In this document: piece by piece, positions 1 through 6,129 of the stretch | How the letters are laid out: each line of letters starts with the position of its first letter | How positions within the stretch are numbered: position 1 is the stretch's first letter | DNA from: an uncultured Gammaproteobacteria bacterium | GTDB taxonomy: Bacteria > Pseudomonadota > Gammaproteobacteria > Pseudomonadales > DT-91 | Reading direction: 5' to 3' | Length of the DNA stretch: 8,202 nucleotides | NCBI GenBank assembly: GCA_929200485.1 | Contig: CAKMZU010000159.1 | Coordinates: 1-8,202, forward strand | Made by a program: the position numbers and the translations under genes | The notes under the pieces: generated by a model | Databases searched by the model: none | The model's input: only the letters and a program-made list of their open reading frames with translations | What the model was told of the DNA's origin: nothing

Positions 1-65
1 AAAAGTGTCATGACGAGATGAAAGCAGCAATAGAGTATATGGATAAAGAAATTACACTTCTGTAG
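1..65 (+). CDS. Possible 3' end of a plus-strand gene (partial)
   Basis: From the left edge, the frame starting at base 3 is open for 20 codons (..HDEMKAAIEYMDKEITLL) and ends at TAG 63-65. The other two forward frames stop within about 20 bases. The residue mix (charged, helical, no low complexity) could be the C-terminus of a real protein whose body lies to the left. If so, it converges with the minus-strand gene ending at 52 and the two overlap by 14 bases. Twenty codons can be open by chance, so this is only a possibility, and I recognise no family. Confidence 0.3.
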   Translation, partial: KCHDEMKAAIEYMDKEITLL

Positions 66-480
66 TTCCAACATCCGCTCCGCCTTCGACTTCATTCAGG
101 CGAGTGCTTTCGGGGCCGTTAACATTCTCGGTTGATTGTCTTCGGCATAACTGAACTGCCTTTTGAAGCAGTAGCGTCCCAACTACACTGCAGACTGCAG
201 TTCCTAATACTACAACACTCAATAATGTAGGAAGTCCGTACTTATCTGAAAACCCTTCCCCAGTTCCGCATGACTGCTCCTTACAATAACCATTCAGTTC
301 ATCCCTGCAGATCCCTCTATAGTTACCAATAAAGTTTATGCAAGACGCAGCTATATTTTTTGAAAGCTCATTCAGAACATTAGAAGGGTTAGCTATTCCA
401 AGATCCGTATAAAAAAATAGCAATAAAAAAACTAGCCGTCTTAAAATAGGTAAGCTATTTGACTGAGAAAAAACCATCAT
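52..480 (-). CDS. Unrecognised type I-like membrane protein, short paralogue (142 aa)
   Basis: I do not recognise a family. The visible architecture is: an N-terminal signal sequence (LRRL at 13-16, hydrophobic core about 16-24, plausible cleavage after G-I-A at 30); a short ectodomain with four cysteines (C47, C58, C66, C71); one membrane segment (about 84-105, containing G93, C97 and G101); a short basic patch (K107, R113, R114); and an acidic tail rich in E, N, G and T. By the positive-inside rule the cysteine domain should face the periplasm and the tail the cytoplasm. The first three cysteines are spaced C-x10-C-x7-C with Y before the third, exactly as in the neighbour at 564-1220, and the LRRL positions also match, so the two are paralogues. 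The gene starts with two ATGs in a row (480 and 477). No good Shine-Dalgarno is visible; a conserved upstream block lies at 507-540. Confidence 0.72.
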   Translation of the reverse strand: MMVFSQSNSLPILRRLVFLLLFFYTDLGIANPSNVLNELSKNIAASCINFIGNYRGICRDELNGYCKEQSCGTGEGFSDKYGLPTLLSVVVLGTAVCSVVGTLLLQKAVQLCRRQSTENVNGPESTRLNEVEGGADVGTTEV

Positions 481-506
481 ATAACCAATACCAAGCTACT
501 AAACCT

Positions 507-540
507 GGTTATATGACAAAAATTACTTTTATTAATTCAT
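507..540 (-). promoter_or_regulatory. Conserved upstream block of the short membrane-protein gene, probable promoter
   Basis: This block matches 1261-1294, upstream of the paralogue, at 29 of 34 positions without gaps; the first 24 bases match at 21. It contains a -10-like TATAAC on the minus strand (plus positions 508-513) directly preceded by a conserved TTGTC. No good -35 lies 17 bases further up (ATTAAT). The match reaches well outside the coding sequence, so it marks a duplicated promoter or leader. The promoter role itself is inferred. Confidence 0.5.
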
Positions 541-563
541 TAGTTAAACAACACATAACAAAC

Positions 564-1220
564 TTATTCCTCTGGCCTAACAGGTGCTTCATCTTCAGTG
601 TGAACTGTCAAAGCGATATTCTCAGGATTTGCAGGTGTAGCAGGTGTAGCAGTATTATGTGATTGCTCCTCAAACTGCTTTACCTGCCAAAGATAAAGCC
701 CGCACGCTCCGCACACCATACCAACACCAAGGCCAACAAGGGCAGAAACCAAAATAACGACTGTTAATGGAACATTAGGGACACATCCTTCATCAGGAGT
801 ATCATTGCCTCTGGCCTGATTATTTCCAATACAATACTGATCTACATACTCGGGACAAACTGATGTAAGATTAATTGAAGCATTGGCACAATAGCTAAAC
901 CCTTGTTTTAAAACTGCGGCTGAACTGGAAGCCACCTGATAAAGCGTCGCCACTGCTTTGGTCGGATTTATAGCATCGGCCAACGAACCTTGACTATTAT
1001 TCATGTTATTTAAGTCAGTTGAAGAAAATGAGCTAAATAACGATGTTACTAGCGTCTTAACCACACCGTTAGGGGTTGGGGATAGTAAAGAATCAGAGGT
1101 ATTTGTACAGGGTGAGCTCAGAGTGGGTGAACACGTACCATAGCCTACAATAGGCACAATAAGGTAAAGAGATAATCGTCTTAAACGATACAAACAAGCT
1201 TGTGTGGTAAATTTCATCAT
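564..1220 (-). CDS. Unrecognised type I-like membrane protein, long paralogue with Ser/Thr/Asn-rich insert (218 aa)
   Basis: No family is recognised. The N-terminus has LRRL at 13-16 and a hydrophobic core (about 16-29) that looks like a signal sequence. Residues about 33-83 are low-complexity and rich in S, T, N, P and L; this part is missing from the neighbour at 52-480. The two align again from NPT (85-87, like NPS in the neighbour), then C111, C122 and C130 in a C-x10-C-x7-C pattern with Y before the third cysteine, then C146. One membrane segment follows (about 152-178) with small-residue spacing (G163, G165, G167, G171, G174) and C170/C173. The cytoplasmic tail is Pro/Ala/Thr-rich and acidic. 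The start is a double ATG (1220 and 1217) with GGTGG about 7 bases upstream as a possible ribosome site. C30 is not in a proper lipobox (preceded by Y-G-T), so lipidation is unlikely. Its promoter block sits immediately after the aroC stop. Confidence 0.75.
   Translation of the reverse strand: MMKFTTQACLYRLRRLSLYLIVPIVGYGTCSPTLSSPCTNTSDSLLSPTPNGVVKTLVTSLFSSFSSTDLNNMNNSQGSLADAINPTKAVATLYQVASSSAAVLKQGFSYCANASINLTSVCPEYVDQYCIGNNQARGNDTPDEGCVPNVPLTVVILVSALVGLGVGMVCGACGLYLWQVKQFEEQSHNTATPATPANPENIALTVHTEDEAPVRPEE
631..652. repeat. Short in-frame 9-bp tandem repeat in the tail of the long membrane protein
   Basis: The 9-base unit GCAGGTGTA occurs at 631-639 and 640-648, followed by a partial GCAG. 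On the minus strand it encodes the A-T-P-A-T-P-A stretch of the cytoplasmic tail. The unit is a multiple of three, so gain or loss of copies would change tail length without breaking the frame. Confidence 0.7.
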
Positions 1221-1260
1221 ACAACAACCACCGACCTGCCAAACTCCGACAACCTACTGG

Positions 1261-1294
1261 GGTTATAAGACAAAATTTACTTTAAATAATTCCT
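1261..1294 (-). promoter_or_regulatory. Conserved upstream block of the long membrane-protein gene, probable promoter
   Basis: This is the counterpart of the block at 507-540, with 29 of 34 identical bases. A -10-like TATAAC on the minus strand sits at plus positions 1262-1267, behind a conserved TTGTC. The block ends 2 bases before the aroC stop codon (1297-1299), so the gene has its own promoter squeezed against aroC rather than depending only on read-through. No intrinsic terminator is visible between aroC and this gene. The promoter role is inferred. Confidence 0.5.
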
Positions 1295-1296
1295 GC

Positions 1297-2382
1297 TTAA
1301 ACGACAGGCGTATCAGAAATTACATCCAGATTCTGCGCACGATGCCGTAATGCATGATCGACCAAAACTAACGCTAACATGGCTTCAGCAATAGGCGTTG
1401 CTCTGATGCCTACACAAGGATCATGACGACCCGTGGTAATCACTTCAGTTTCTTTACCTGCTTTATCAATACTTTTGCCCGGTAGTCGAATAGATGAGGT
1501 AGGCTTCAAAGCAATATGCGTTACGATATCCTGACCTGATGAAATACCACCGACAACACCACCGGCATGGTTACTCATAAAACCAGAGGGTAACATTTCA
1601 TCTCTATGATCCGTGCCCTTTTGTTCAACCACCGAGAAACCGTCACCAATTTCTACCCCTTTAACCGCATTAATACCCATCATTGCTGAAGCAATATCCG
1701 CATCAAGTCGATTAAAGACTGGCTCGCCCAGCCCAGGGAATACGCTAGTTGCTACTATGGTTAACTTTGCACCAATTGAATTGCCTTCTTTGCTTAATTC
1801 AGCCATATAGTTTTCCATTTCTGGCACTTTGCTGGCATCCGGGCAAAAGAATGGGTTTTTTGGCACTTCGTTCCAATCAATTTTATCGATAGCAATTGGG
1901 CCTAACTGGGATAAAAAGCCTTTGACCTCAATACCATAACGAACCTTCAAGTATTTTTTTGCAATCGCCCCTGCCGCCACTCGCATAGCAGTCTCTCTTG
2001 CTGAAGATCGACCGCCGCCACGATAATCGCGAATACCATATTTTTGTTGATAAGTATAATCAGCGTGATTGGGCCTAAAGGTATCTTTGATTTTTGAGTA
2101 ATCCTTGGATTTTTGATCTTGGTTTTCAATTAATAAACCAATGGGCGTCCCGGTTGTTTTACCCTCAAATACACCGGAAAGAATCTTAACTTGATCAGGC
2201 TCTTTTCGTTGCGTGGTAAATTTGGATTGCCCCGGTTTACGTCGATCTAATTCAACCTGAATCTCAGCCTCTGAAATTTCAAGCCCTGGGGGGCAGCCAT
2301 CAATAATACAGCCTAACGCCACACCATGACTCTCACCAAAGGTCGTCACAGTAAACAACTGCCCAAAAGTATTACCAGCCAT
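1297..2382 (-). CDS. aroC: Chorismate synthase AroC
   Basis: It converts 5-enolpyruvylshikimate-3-phosphate to chorismate using reduced FMN, the last shared step before aromatic amino acids, folate and ubiquinone; it acts as a cytoplasmic tetramer. The protein has 361 residues, the normal bacterial length. Family signatures are intact: FGESHG at 15-20 with the active-site His19; RPNHADYTY at 103-111 with His106 (the usual form is RPGHAD or RPSHAD, so Asn105 is a mild variant); [20 protein letters not shown] at 120-139, which binds FMN and phosphate; a GGISSGQDI segment; and [15 protein letters not shown] near the C-terminus. It lies 62 bases downstream of prmB on the same strand, the common gammaproteobacterial order, and is probably co-transcribed. 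AAGAG about 12 bases before the ATG is a weak ribosome site; it is part of a tandem repeat in the spacer. Confidence 0.97.
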   Translation of the reverse strand: MAGNTFGQLFTVTTFGESHGVALGCIIDGCPPGLEISEAEIQVELDRRKPGQSKFTTQRKEPDQVKILSGVFEGKTTGTPIGLLIENQDQKSKDYSKIKDTFRPNHADYTYQQKYGIRDYRGGGRSSARETAMRVAAGAIAKKYLKVRYGIEVKGFLSQLGPIAIDKIDWNEVPKNPFFCPDASKVPEMENYMAELSKEGNSIGAKLTIVATSVFPGLGEPVFNRLDADIASAMMGINAVKGVEIGDGFSVVEQKGTDHRDEMLPSGFMSNHAGGVVGGISSGQDIVTHIALKPTSSIRLPGKSIDKAGKETEVITTGRHDPCVGIRATPIAEAMLALVLVDHALRHRAQNLDVISDTPVV

Positions 2383-2388
2383 AAGTTA

Positions 2389-2421
2389 GTTTCTCTTACT
2401 AAAGTGGTTTCTCTTACTAAA
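2389..2421. repeat. 18-bp-period tandem repeat in the prmB-aroC spacer
   Basis: GTTTCTCTTACTAAA occurs at 2389-2403 and again, identical, at 2407-2421, giving a period of 18 bases. On the minus strand the unit carries AAGAGAAA, so the copy nearer aroC probably supplies its weak Shine-Dalgarno and the other is a duplicate. It looks like a recent slippage duplication. Confidence 0.8.
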
Positions 2422-2444
2422 ATGCTAATTTACGGGTTTCTAAT

Positions 2445-3389
2445 CTAAGGCGAGACACGCGACTCAACTAAAGGCAATAATGCTTCAAGCTCAAGCTTTG
2501 AAATTGCCAAAACGCCATGCCCACCCTCATTCAGTTGCACCCAGTGAAAATCAAACTCAGGAAATATGGCGGCCAAATGCCCTGCTGAATTCCCGACTTC
2601 CATGATCAACATGCCGGTTTCCTTTAGAAACCCATGCGCCTGCCTTAATATTTTTAAAGGATGATCCAACCCTAACACACCTGATGCCAATGCAATATCC
2701 GGTTCATGATGATATTCATCTGGCATATCAGCCAAATCCTCTGCATCAACATAAGGCGGATTCGTCAGTATGATATCGAATGCACCTTGAATACTCTTAA
2801 ACAGATCACTCTGCACCAGCGTCATCTGATCTTCCAATTCATAATGCTTGACGTTTTTCCTGGCAACCGTCAGCGCCTTATCTGAAATATCCGACAAAAC
2901 GACCGCTGCACCCTCAAAATAAAGCGCTGCACTAATACCAATACATCCAGACCCCGTACAAAGATCAAGAATTTCGGTCGGTTCCGGCCCGTAATAATAC
3001 GGCTTGCATTTATCTTTAATCAGCTGCGCAATCGGCGAACGAGGAATTAATACATCTTCATTGACATAAAATGGCAGATCACAAAACCACGCTTGATTCG
3101 TAATATAAGGCACAGGGATTTTTTCAATGGCGCGCCGCTCAAAGAGTTCAAGGATAGTTTCCTTTTCAGCTGCCAACAGTTTGGCATCAAAAAACGTCTC
3201 ATCAAAAACTCCTCCATTAAATGATAGAGGTAAATGCAAAGCATGAGCGATTAAAACTCTGGCATCTTCCAATGCGGAGCTTGTGCCATGCCCATAAAAT
3301 AAATCATGTGACTCAAACAAGGTCACACCAAAACGCAGAAAATCGCGAATACTGGATAATTCATCCACTGCGTTTTGTGGTATTTCCAT
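2445..3389 (-). CDS. prmB: Ribosomal protein L3 glutamine methyltransferase PrmB
   Basis: It transfers a methyl group from S-adenosylmethionine to a glutamine (Gln150 in E. coli) of ribosomal protein L3 during large-subunit assembly. The protein has 314 residues, typical of PrmB and longer than its relative PrmC. Visible parts are: an N-terminal helical substrate-binding domain (about 1-110); the VLIPRSPIAQLI segment (113-124); the SAM-binding motif I LDLCTGSGCIGI (141-152); an acidic residue after the next strand (D167); and the catalytic NPPYVDAEDL (210-219), whose NPPY marks glutamine N-methyltransferases. The VDAEDLADMPDEYHHEP stretch and the ending NEGGHGVLA favour PrmB over PrmC. The ATG at 3389 is preceded by AGAGAG. 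It leads a prmB-aroC operon from a promoter shared back-to-back with folE. Confidence 0.95.
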   Translation of the reverse strand: MEIPQNAVDELSSIRDFLRFGVTLFESHDLFYGHGTSSALEDARVLIAHALHLPLSFNGGVFDETFFDAKLLAAEKETILELFERRAIEKIPVPYITNQAWFCDLPFYVNEDVLIPRSPIAQLIKDKCKPYYYGPEPTEILDLCTGSGCIGISAALYFEGAAVVLSDISDKALTVARKNVKHYELEDQMTLVQSDLFKSIQGAFDIILTNPPYVDAEDLADMPDEYHHEPDIALASGVLGLDHPLKILRQAHGFLKETGMLIMEVGNSAGHLAAIFPEFDFHWVQLNEGGHGVLAISKLELEALLPLVESRVSP

Positions 3390-3393
3390 CTCT

Positions 3394-3423
3394 CTGGCAG
3401 CCCTTACAAAATTTTGCTATTAT
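3394..3423 (+). promoter_or_regulatory. Probable extended -10 promoter of folE
   Basis: TATTAT at 3418-3423 is preceded by TGC (3415-3417), an extended -10 element that can work with a poor -35. The only -35 candidate is CTGGCA at 3394-3399, 18 bases upstream. The inferred start near 3430 leaves a leader of about 25 bases containing AGGTGA (3446-3451), the folE ribosome site. Confidence 0.5.
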
Positions 3424-3446
3424 CCACGCCCCGTTGAATTTGTCTA
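3419..3446 (-). promoter_or_regulatory. Probable sigma70 promoter of prmB-aroC
   Basis: On the minus strand, TAGACA (plus 3441-3446) lies 16 bases from GATAAT (plus 3419-3424), each differing from consensus at one base. This places the transcription start about 22 bases before the prmB ATG. The -10 overlaps the folE -10 on the other strand. Confidence 0.5.
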
Positions 3447-3455
3447 GGTGAATCC

Positions 3456-4004
3456 ATGAAGCTCGAAGATGCTTATGCATCAATTATCCAGGGTATTGGC
3501 GAAGATCTCGAACGCCCAGGATTAAAAGATACTCCCCAACGAGCAGCTAAAGCCTTTAAGCATTTAACTCAAGGCTACGAGCAGGACGTGGATTCCGTTA
3601 TCAATGGCGCACTATTCCCTTCTCAATGCGATGAGATGGTGATTGTTAAGGACATAGAGTTGTTCTCTCTTTGTGAGCATCACTTACTTCCGTTTATTGG
3701 TAAAGCCCATGTTGCCTATATTCCTCAAGGCAGAGTTTTAGGTTTATCCAAGGTTGCTCGCATTGTTGATATGTTTTCTAAACGATTGCAGATTCAAGAA
3801 GATTTAACCCATGAAATCGCTCAAACCCTGATGCGAATCACCGATGCGGAAGGTGTTGGCGTCGTCATCGAAGCGAAACATATGTGTATGATGATGCGCG
3901 GTGTCGAGAAGCAACATTCCGTCATGAAAAGTTCTGCCATGCTTGGCTCGTTTAGAAATGAAGCTGCCGTGCGACACGAGTTTTTATCACTGATAAAAGA
4001 CTAG
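3456..4004 (+). CDS. folE: GTP cyclohydrolase I (FolE type)
   Basis: It hydrolyses GTP to 7,8-dihydroneopterin triphosphate and formate, the entry step to tetrahydrofolate (and to queuosine precursors); it acts as a cytoplasmic toroidal multimer. The protein has 182 residues, short but normal for bacterial forms that lack the N-terminal extension of E. coli FolE. Key segments are: [10 protein letters not shown] (25-34); [20 protein letters not shown] (71-90) with zinc ligands Cys73 and His76 and catalytic His75; [19 protein letters not shown] (92-110); and [14 protein letters not shown] (140-153) with His142 and the third zinc ligand Cys144. All zinc ligands are present, so this is the zinc-dependent IA class, not the metal-flexible IB (FolE2) class. 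The ATG is preceded by AGGTGA. It is divergent from prmB and is followed by a REP-like element rather than a clear U-rich terminator. Confidence 0.96.
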   Translation: MKLEDAYASIIQGIGEDLERPGLKDTPQRAAKAFKHLTQGYEQDVDSVINGALFPSQCDEMVIVKDIELFSLCEHHLLPFIGKAHVAYIPQGRVLGLSKVARIVDMFSKRLQIQEDLTHEIAQTLMRITDAEGVGVVIEAKHMCMMMRGVEKQHSVMKSSAMLGSFRNEAAVRHEFLSLIKD

Positions 4005-4028
4005 TACTGTTCACTGCGATTTCCCTTT

Positions 4029-4118
4029 GTCGAAGCATCCTTCGACGAGCACAGGATGATCGGGGGGGAGGCCGTAGATTAAGTGATTTCCCGCTCACCC
4101 TGAGTTTATCGAAGGGTG
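4029..4118. repeat. REP/BIME-like inverted repeat element between convergent genes
   Basis: Two oppositely oriented half-elements lie about 40 bases apart. The left is CCTTCGACGAGCACAGGA (4039-4056), the right is CCCTGAGTTTATCGAAGGG (4098-4116). Each is a degenerate version of the widespread proteobacterial repeat whose core reads CCCTTCGAC..GCTCAGGG. Local stems also occur: GTCGAAG/CTTCGAC (4029-4035 and 4040-4046, 4-base loop) and CACCCT/AGGGTG (4096-4101 and 4113-4118). Between them is a run of seven G (4062-4068). The element sits between the stops of folE and the DUF4892 gene, the usual home of such extragenic palindromes, where it may act as a transcription barrier or protect mRNA ends. 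Confidence 0.6.
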
Positions 4119-4169
4119 CTTTGTAAAACCCCCTTACCCGACAAATGCTGTGAATCGAAATCCTACAGA

Positions 4170-4715
4170 TTAGCTTCTCTCCATCAGCTCATAAACGGCC
4201 AGATACAGCTGCCCCGTTGGTCGCTCAACAATATACAGCACCACTGTTCCCTTGCCTTTGCTGGCCACCGTCAAACTTTGGCGACCTTTTAAACCATTTA
4301 AGCGCTTATTGTTAAAAAATCGGTTCGCCCAGTCATTGCTGTCACCACAGGCGCGTCGCTCACAATGAAAGCGCATCTGCCATCCCTTCTGATTAAAAAC
4401 CGACTCATAAAAGGCCATCACCTCCGCCAGACGACTAACCGGTTTAATGAGATACAAATGATAAGACAATTGACCTGAAATAAACGCCGACTCGCTCAAA
4501 CGCCATTGCCCATCAATCTTCTGGTACTTGGACAAAGGTAACTCCCAATCAGTGACGATTTGCTTTTCACTCTCAATCGGTTGCGCACCTTGTATCAAAG
4601 GAATAAGTTGTAGCGAGCTGGGCGACATCGCAAAAAGACTGACTGATATCAAAAGACCCTGAATAAAAAGCGCTAAAGGTAGGGTAAAAAATGTTCGTGA
4701 CATAATTTTTGACAT
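4170..4715 (-). CDS. DUF4892-type exported protein
   Basis: The function is unknown. The N-terminus is a signal peptide (hydrophobic about 9-29, possible cleavage after L-F-A at 29), so the mature protein should be periplasmic or surface-bound. The C-terminal half resembles DUF4892 proteins of Pseudomonas and relatives: a C-x4-C-G-x-S-N-x-W-A-N block (Cys118, Cys123, G124, S126, N127, W129, A130, N131), which could form a disulphide, followed by LYIVERPTGQLYLAV (160-174). I recognised the family by pattern memory only. The ATG at 4715 has a strong ribosome site (GGAAGGTGA, plus 4725-4733, 9 bases away) lying inside the upstream hydrolase gene. The reading frames overlap by 43 bases, so it is the third gene of the sixA operon. 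A second Met at codon 5 (4703) has no comparable ribosome site. Confidence 0.72.
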   Translation of the reverse strand: MSKIMSRTFFTLPLALFIQGLLISVSLFAMSPSSLQLIPLIQGAQPIESEKQIVTDWELPLSKYQKIDGQWRLSESAFISGQLSYHLYLIKPVSRLAEVMAFYESVFNQKGWQMRFHCERRACGDSNDWANRFFNNKRLNGLKGRQSLTVASKGKGTVVLYIVERPTGQLYLAVYELMERS

Positions 4716-5530
4716 AATGACAAATCACCTTCCAAGTGCCAATGATGGCTTCCCTTAACATGATGCACACACACAGACTGTTGATATGCCTTTATTTGCT
4801 CATCTAGTTCAGGCATTCGCCCAAATCCTTTATCCGCAAGGATAAGTGTGGTTGGAGCCGTTACTTCAGCAATCATAGCGAACACCATTTCTTTTGTCAT
4901 CTTGATTGCTGAGGGGTATTTTAAACGACCATCTGAGCGCCAAAAAAATCCCTGTTCATTTTGATGGATCGATCGGCTGGCAAGGATACGAGAAGCAGAC
5001 TCAGATAACCCGCTCGCCTTGACTCTGATTGCAAGCATGGATTCAAAATCGGGATAATAACGAACCTTTGCTTGCTGACTAAAATGGGAAACAAATTTGG
5101 CGAGTTGACTGGGGGATTTTTCCGGGGGAACAGGTATAGGCATTAGCCCATCAAAGAGGAGTTGTGATAGAACACGATCAGGCACACTCACACCGAGTAA
5201 TACTGACAACATGGCACCTCTGGAATGACCCATTACATGAAAACGCTCCCAACCTAACGCATCAGCAATAGCAACGCAATCAACTAAATCATCCCATAAA
5301 TGGTAAGTTGCCGATGCGGGTCTAAAATCTGAATGGCCATTGCCAGCCTGGTCAAAGGCAAAAATACAGCAATCGGTCATTAACGGTGCGATTGCATCAA
5401 AACTTGCGGCATTATCAAGCCAGCCATGCAAAGCCAAGACTTTAACTTTAGCCTCGCTATGCCAAAGTTTGCCTTCTAATTGCATATCACGAATAGATAA
5501 TTTGACTGTCTCACACATCCCGCTACCCAT
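4673..5530 (-). CDS. Alpha/beta hydrolase, SERHL-like serine hydrolase
   Basis: It is a probable cytoplasmic esterase-type hydrolase of unknown substrate. The protein has 285 residues with a complete alpha/beta-hydrolase core: LHGWLDNAASFD (34-45), which contains the HG oxyanion motif and is typical of SERHL-like proteins; FDQAGNGHSD (59-68); the nucleophile elbow GHSRG (101-105) with Ser103; a likely catalytic Asp233 in LADKG; and the catalytic histidine within GSHHWHLEG (260-268), probably His263. There is no signal peptide. The ATG at 5530 shares a base with the sixA stop (TGATG), suggesting translational coupling. A second ATG at 5518 (codon 5) is possible; neither start has a strong Shine-Dalgarno. 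The 3' end overlaps the DUF4892 gene. A similar hydrolase sits near aroC/prmB in pseudomonads, so the neighbourhood looks conserved, but no specific substrate can be named. Confidence 0.88.
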   Translation of the reverse strand: MGSGMCETVKLSIRDMQLEGKLWHSEAKVKVLALHGWLDNAASFDAIAPLMTDCCIFAFDQAGNGHSDFRPASATYHLWDDLVDCVAIADALGWERFHVMGHSRGAMLSVLLGVSVPDRVLSQLLFDGLMPIPVPPEKSPSQLAKFVSHFSQQAKVRYYPDFESMLAIRVKASGLSESASRILASRSIHQNEQGFFWRSDGRLKYPSAIKMTKEMVFAMIAEVTAPTTLILADKGFGRMPELDEQIKAYQQSVCVHHVKGSHHWHLEGDLSLCQKLCHEHFLPYL

Positions 5531-6006
5531 CAGAGCGACTCAGGATGCACTACATTTCTTAATAACCCACAGCCTGAGGCCATTGCCGTCATGTCAATGA
5601 CAGCATAAGAGCCTGGATTCATCGGGTAGTTATAAGATGCCGCCGCATTATTATCCAACACAGCCCCCATAAATCGACTAATCAACGGTTGATGCGTCAC
5701 TAGGAGAATAGATTTCGCATCTAACATGGCTAATTTTTCAATTAGCCTCGTCGGGGTCACCTCAGGCACAAGAAATTTATCGACCACAAACGGAAAAGGG
5801 AGCTGCAAAATTTTGTCTAAAGTCTTGGCGGTTTGTTGCGTTCGTGTATAGGGGCTAACATAAATGCCATCAAAGCGAACCCGATGCTTTTTTAAATACT
5901 CACCGAGCTTTTGAATATCCTCCTTCCCCCCAGGTGATAATATTCGAGCTTTATCATTGGTTGGATCGAGCAATGCTTCACCATGGCGTAAAAGATGCAG
6001 CCGCAT
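5530..6006 (-). CDS. sixA: Phosphohistidine phosphatase SixA
   Basis: It is a small histidine-phosphatase family enzyme that removes phosphate from phosphohistidine. In E. coli its reported targets are the ArcB HPt domain and the nitrogen-related PTS protein NPr; neither is encoded here, so the local target is unknown. The protein has 158 residues, the normal SixA length, without the extra cap domain of phosphoglycerate mutases. Motifs are: LLRHGEA (5-11) with the phospho-acceptor His8 and Arg7; SPYTRTQQTA (51-60) with Arg55; and LVTHQPLIS (102-110) with His105. The ATG at 6006 has TAGG 8 bases upstream. It is the first gene of a three-gene operon with the hydrolase and the DUF4892 gene. The 109 bases upstream are AT-rich, and I could not settle on one promoter there. 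Confidence 0.92.
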   Translation of the reverse strand: MRLHLLRHGEALLDPTNDKARILSPGGKEDIQKLGEYLKKHRVRFDGIYVSPYTRTQQTAKTLDKILQLPFPFVVDKFLVPEVTPTRLIEKLAMLDAKSILLVTHQPLISRFMGAVLDNNAAASYNYPMNPGSYAVIDMTAMASGCGLLRNVVHPESL

Positions 6007-6103
6007 AAGAAGAGCCTAGCATATAAAATTATTATTATTCATTAATGAGAACAAAAGCCAAGCACTGCTTTACTATTCTTTTATTATCTTTTCTCACAAA
6101 AGC

Positions 6104-6129
6104 GCAATAAAAAAATTAACTTTTATTGC
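6104..6129 (-). terminator. AT-rich hairpin at the lipoprotein gene stop, weak terminator candidate
   Basis: GCAATAAAA (6104-6112) and TTTTATTGC (6121-6129) form a perfect 9-bp stem with an 8-base loop that contains the stop codon of the lipoprotein gene (TAA, 6116-6118). On the minus strand it is followed by GCTTTTG, so the U-tract is short and the stem is AT-rich; it could stop transcription only weakly before sixA. Confidence 0.35.

Noticed and set aside
52..480. Twin-arginine (Tat) signal in the two membrane paralogues because of the RR at residues 14-15
   Set aside because: The residues around RR do not fit S/T-R-R-x-F-L-K, and the hydrophobic core follows at once, as in an ordinary Sec signal.
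459..662. Plus-strand 67-codon open frame across the gap between the two membrane-protein genes
   Set aside because: It covers the conserved promoter block and the antisense of the paralogue ends, has no ribosome site, and its translation looks random.
564..1220. Lipoprotein reading of the long paralogue through Cys30
   Set aside because: The residues before it are Y-G-T; Thr at -1 and Tyr at -3 do not make a lipobox.
1947..2129. Small open frames lying inside aroC, prmB, the kinase and other genes
   Set aside because: They lie in other frames of clearly identified genes, have no ribosome sites, and show no protein-like features of their own.
3456..4004. FolE2 (GTP cyclohydrolase IB) identity
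   Set aside because: The CEHH and HMCM zinc motifs are those of class IA FolE.
4149..4169. CTGT/ACAG symmetric ends as a terminator for the DUF4892 gene
   Set aside because: Only four base pairs with a 13-base loop and no U-tract; too weak to support.
5530..6006. Phosphoglycerate mutase identity for the RHG protein
   Set aside because: At 158 residues it lacks the extra segments of a mutase and has the compact SixA layout with SPYTRTQQTA and THQP.
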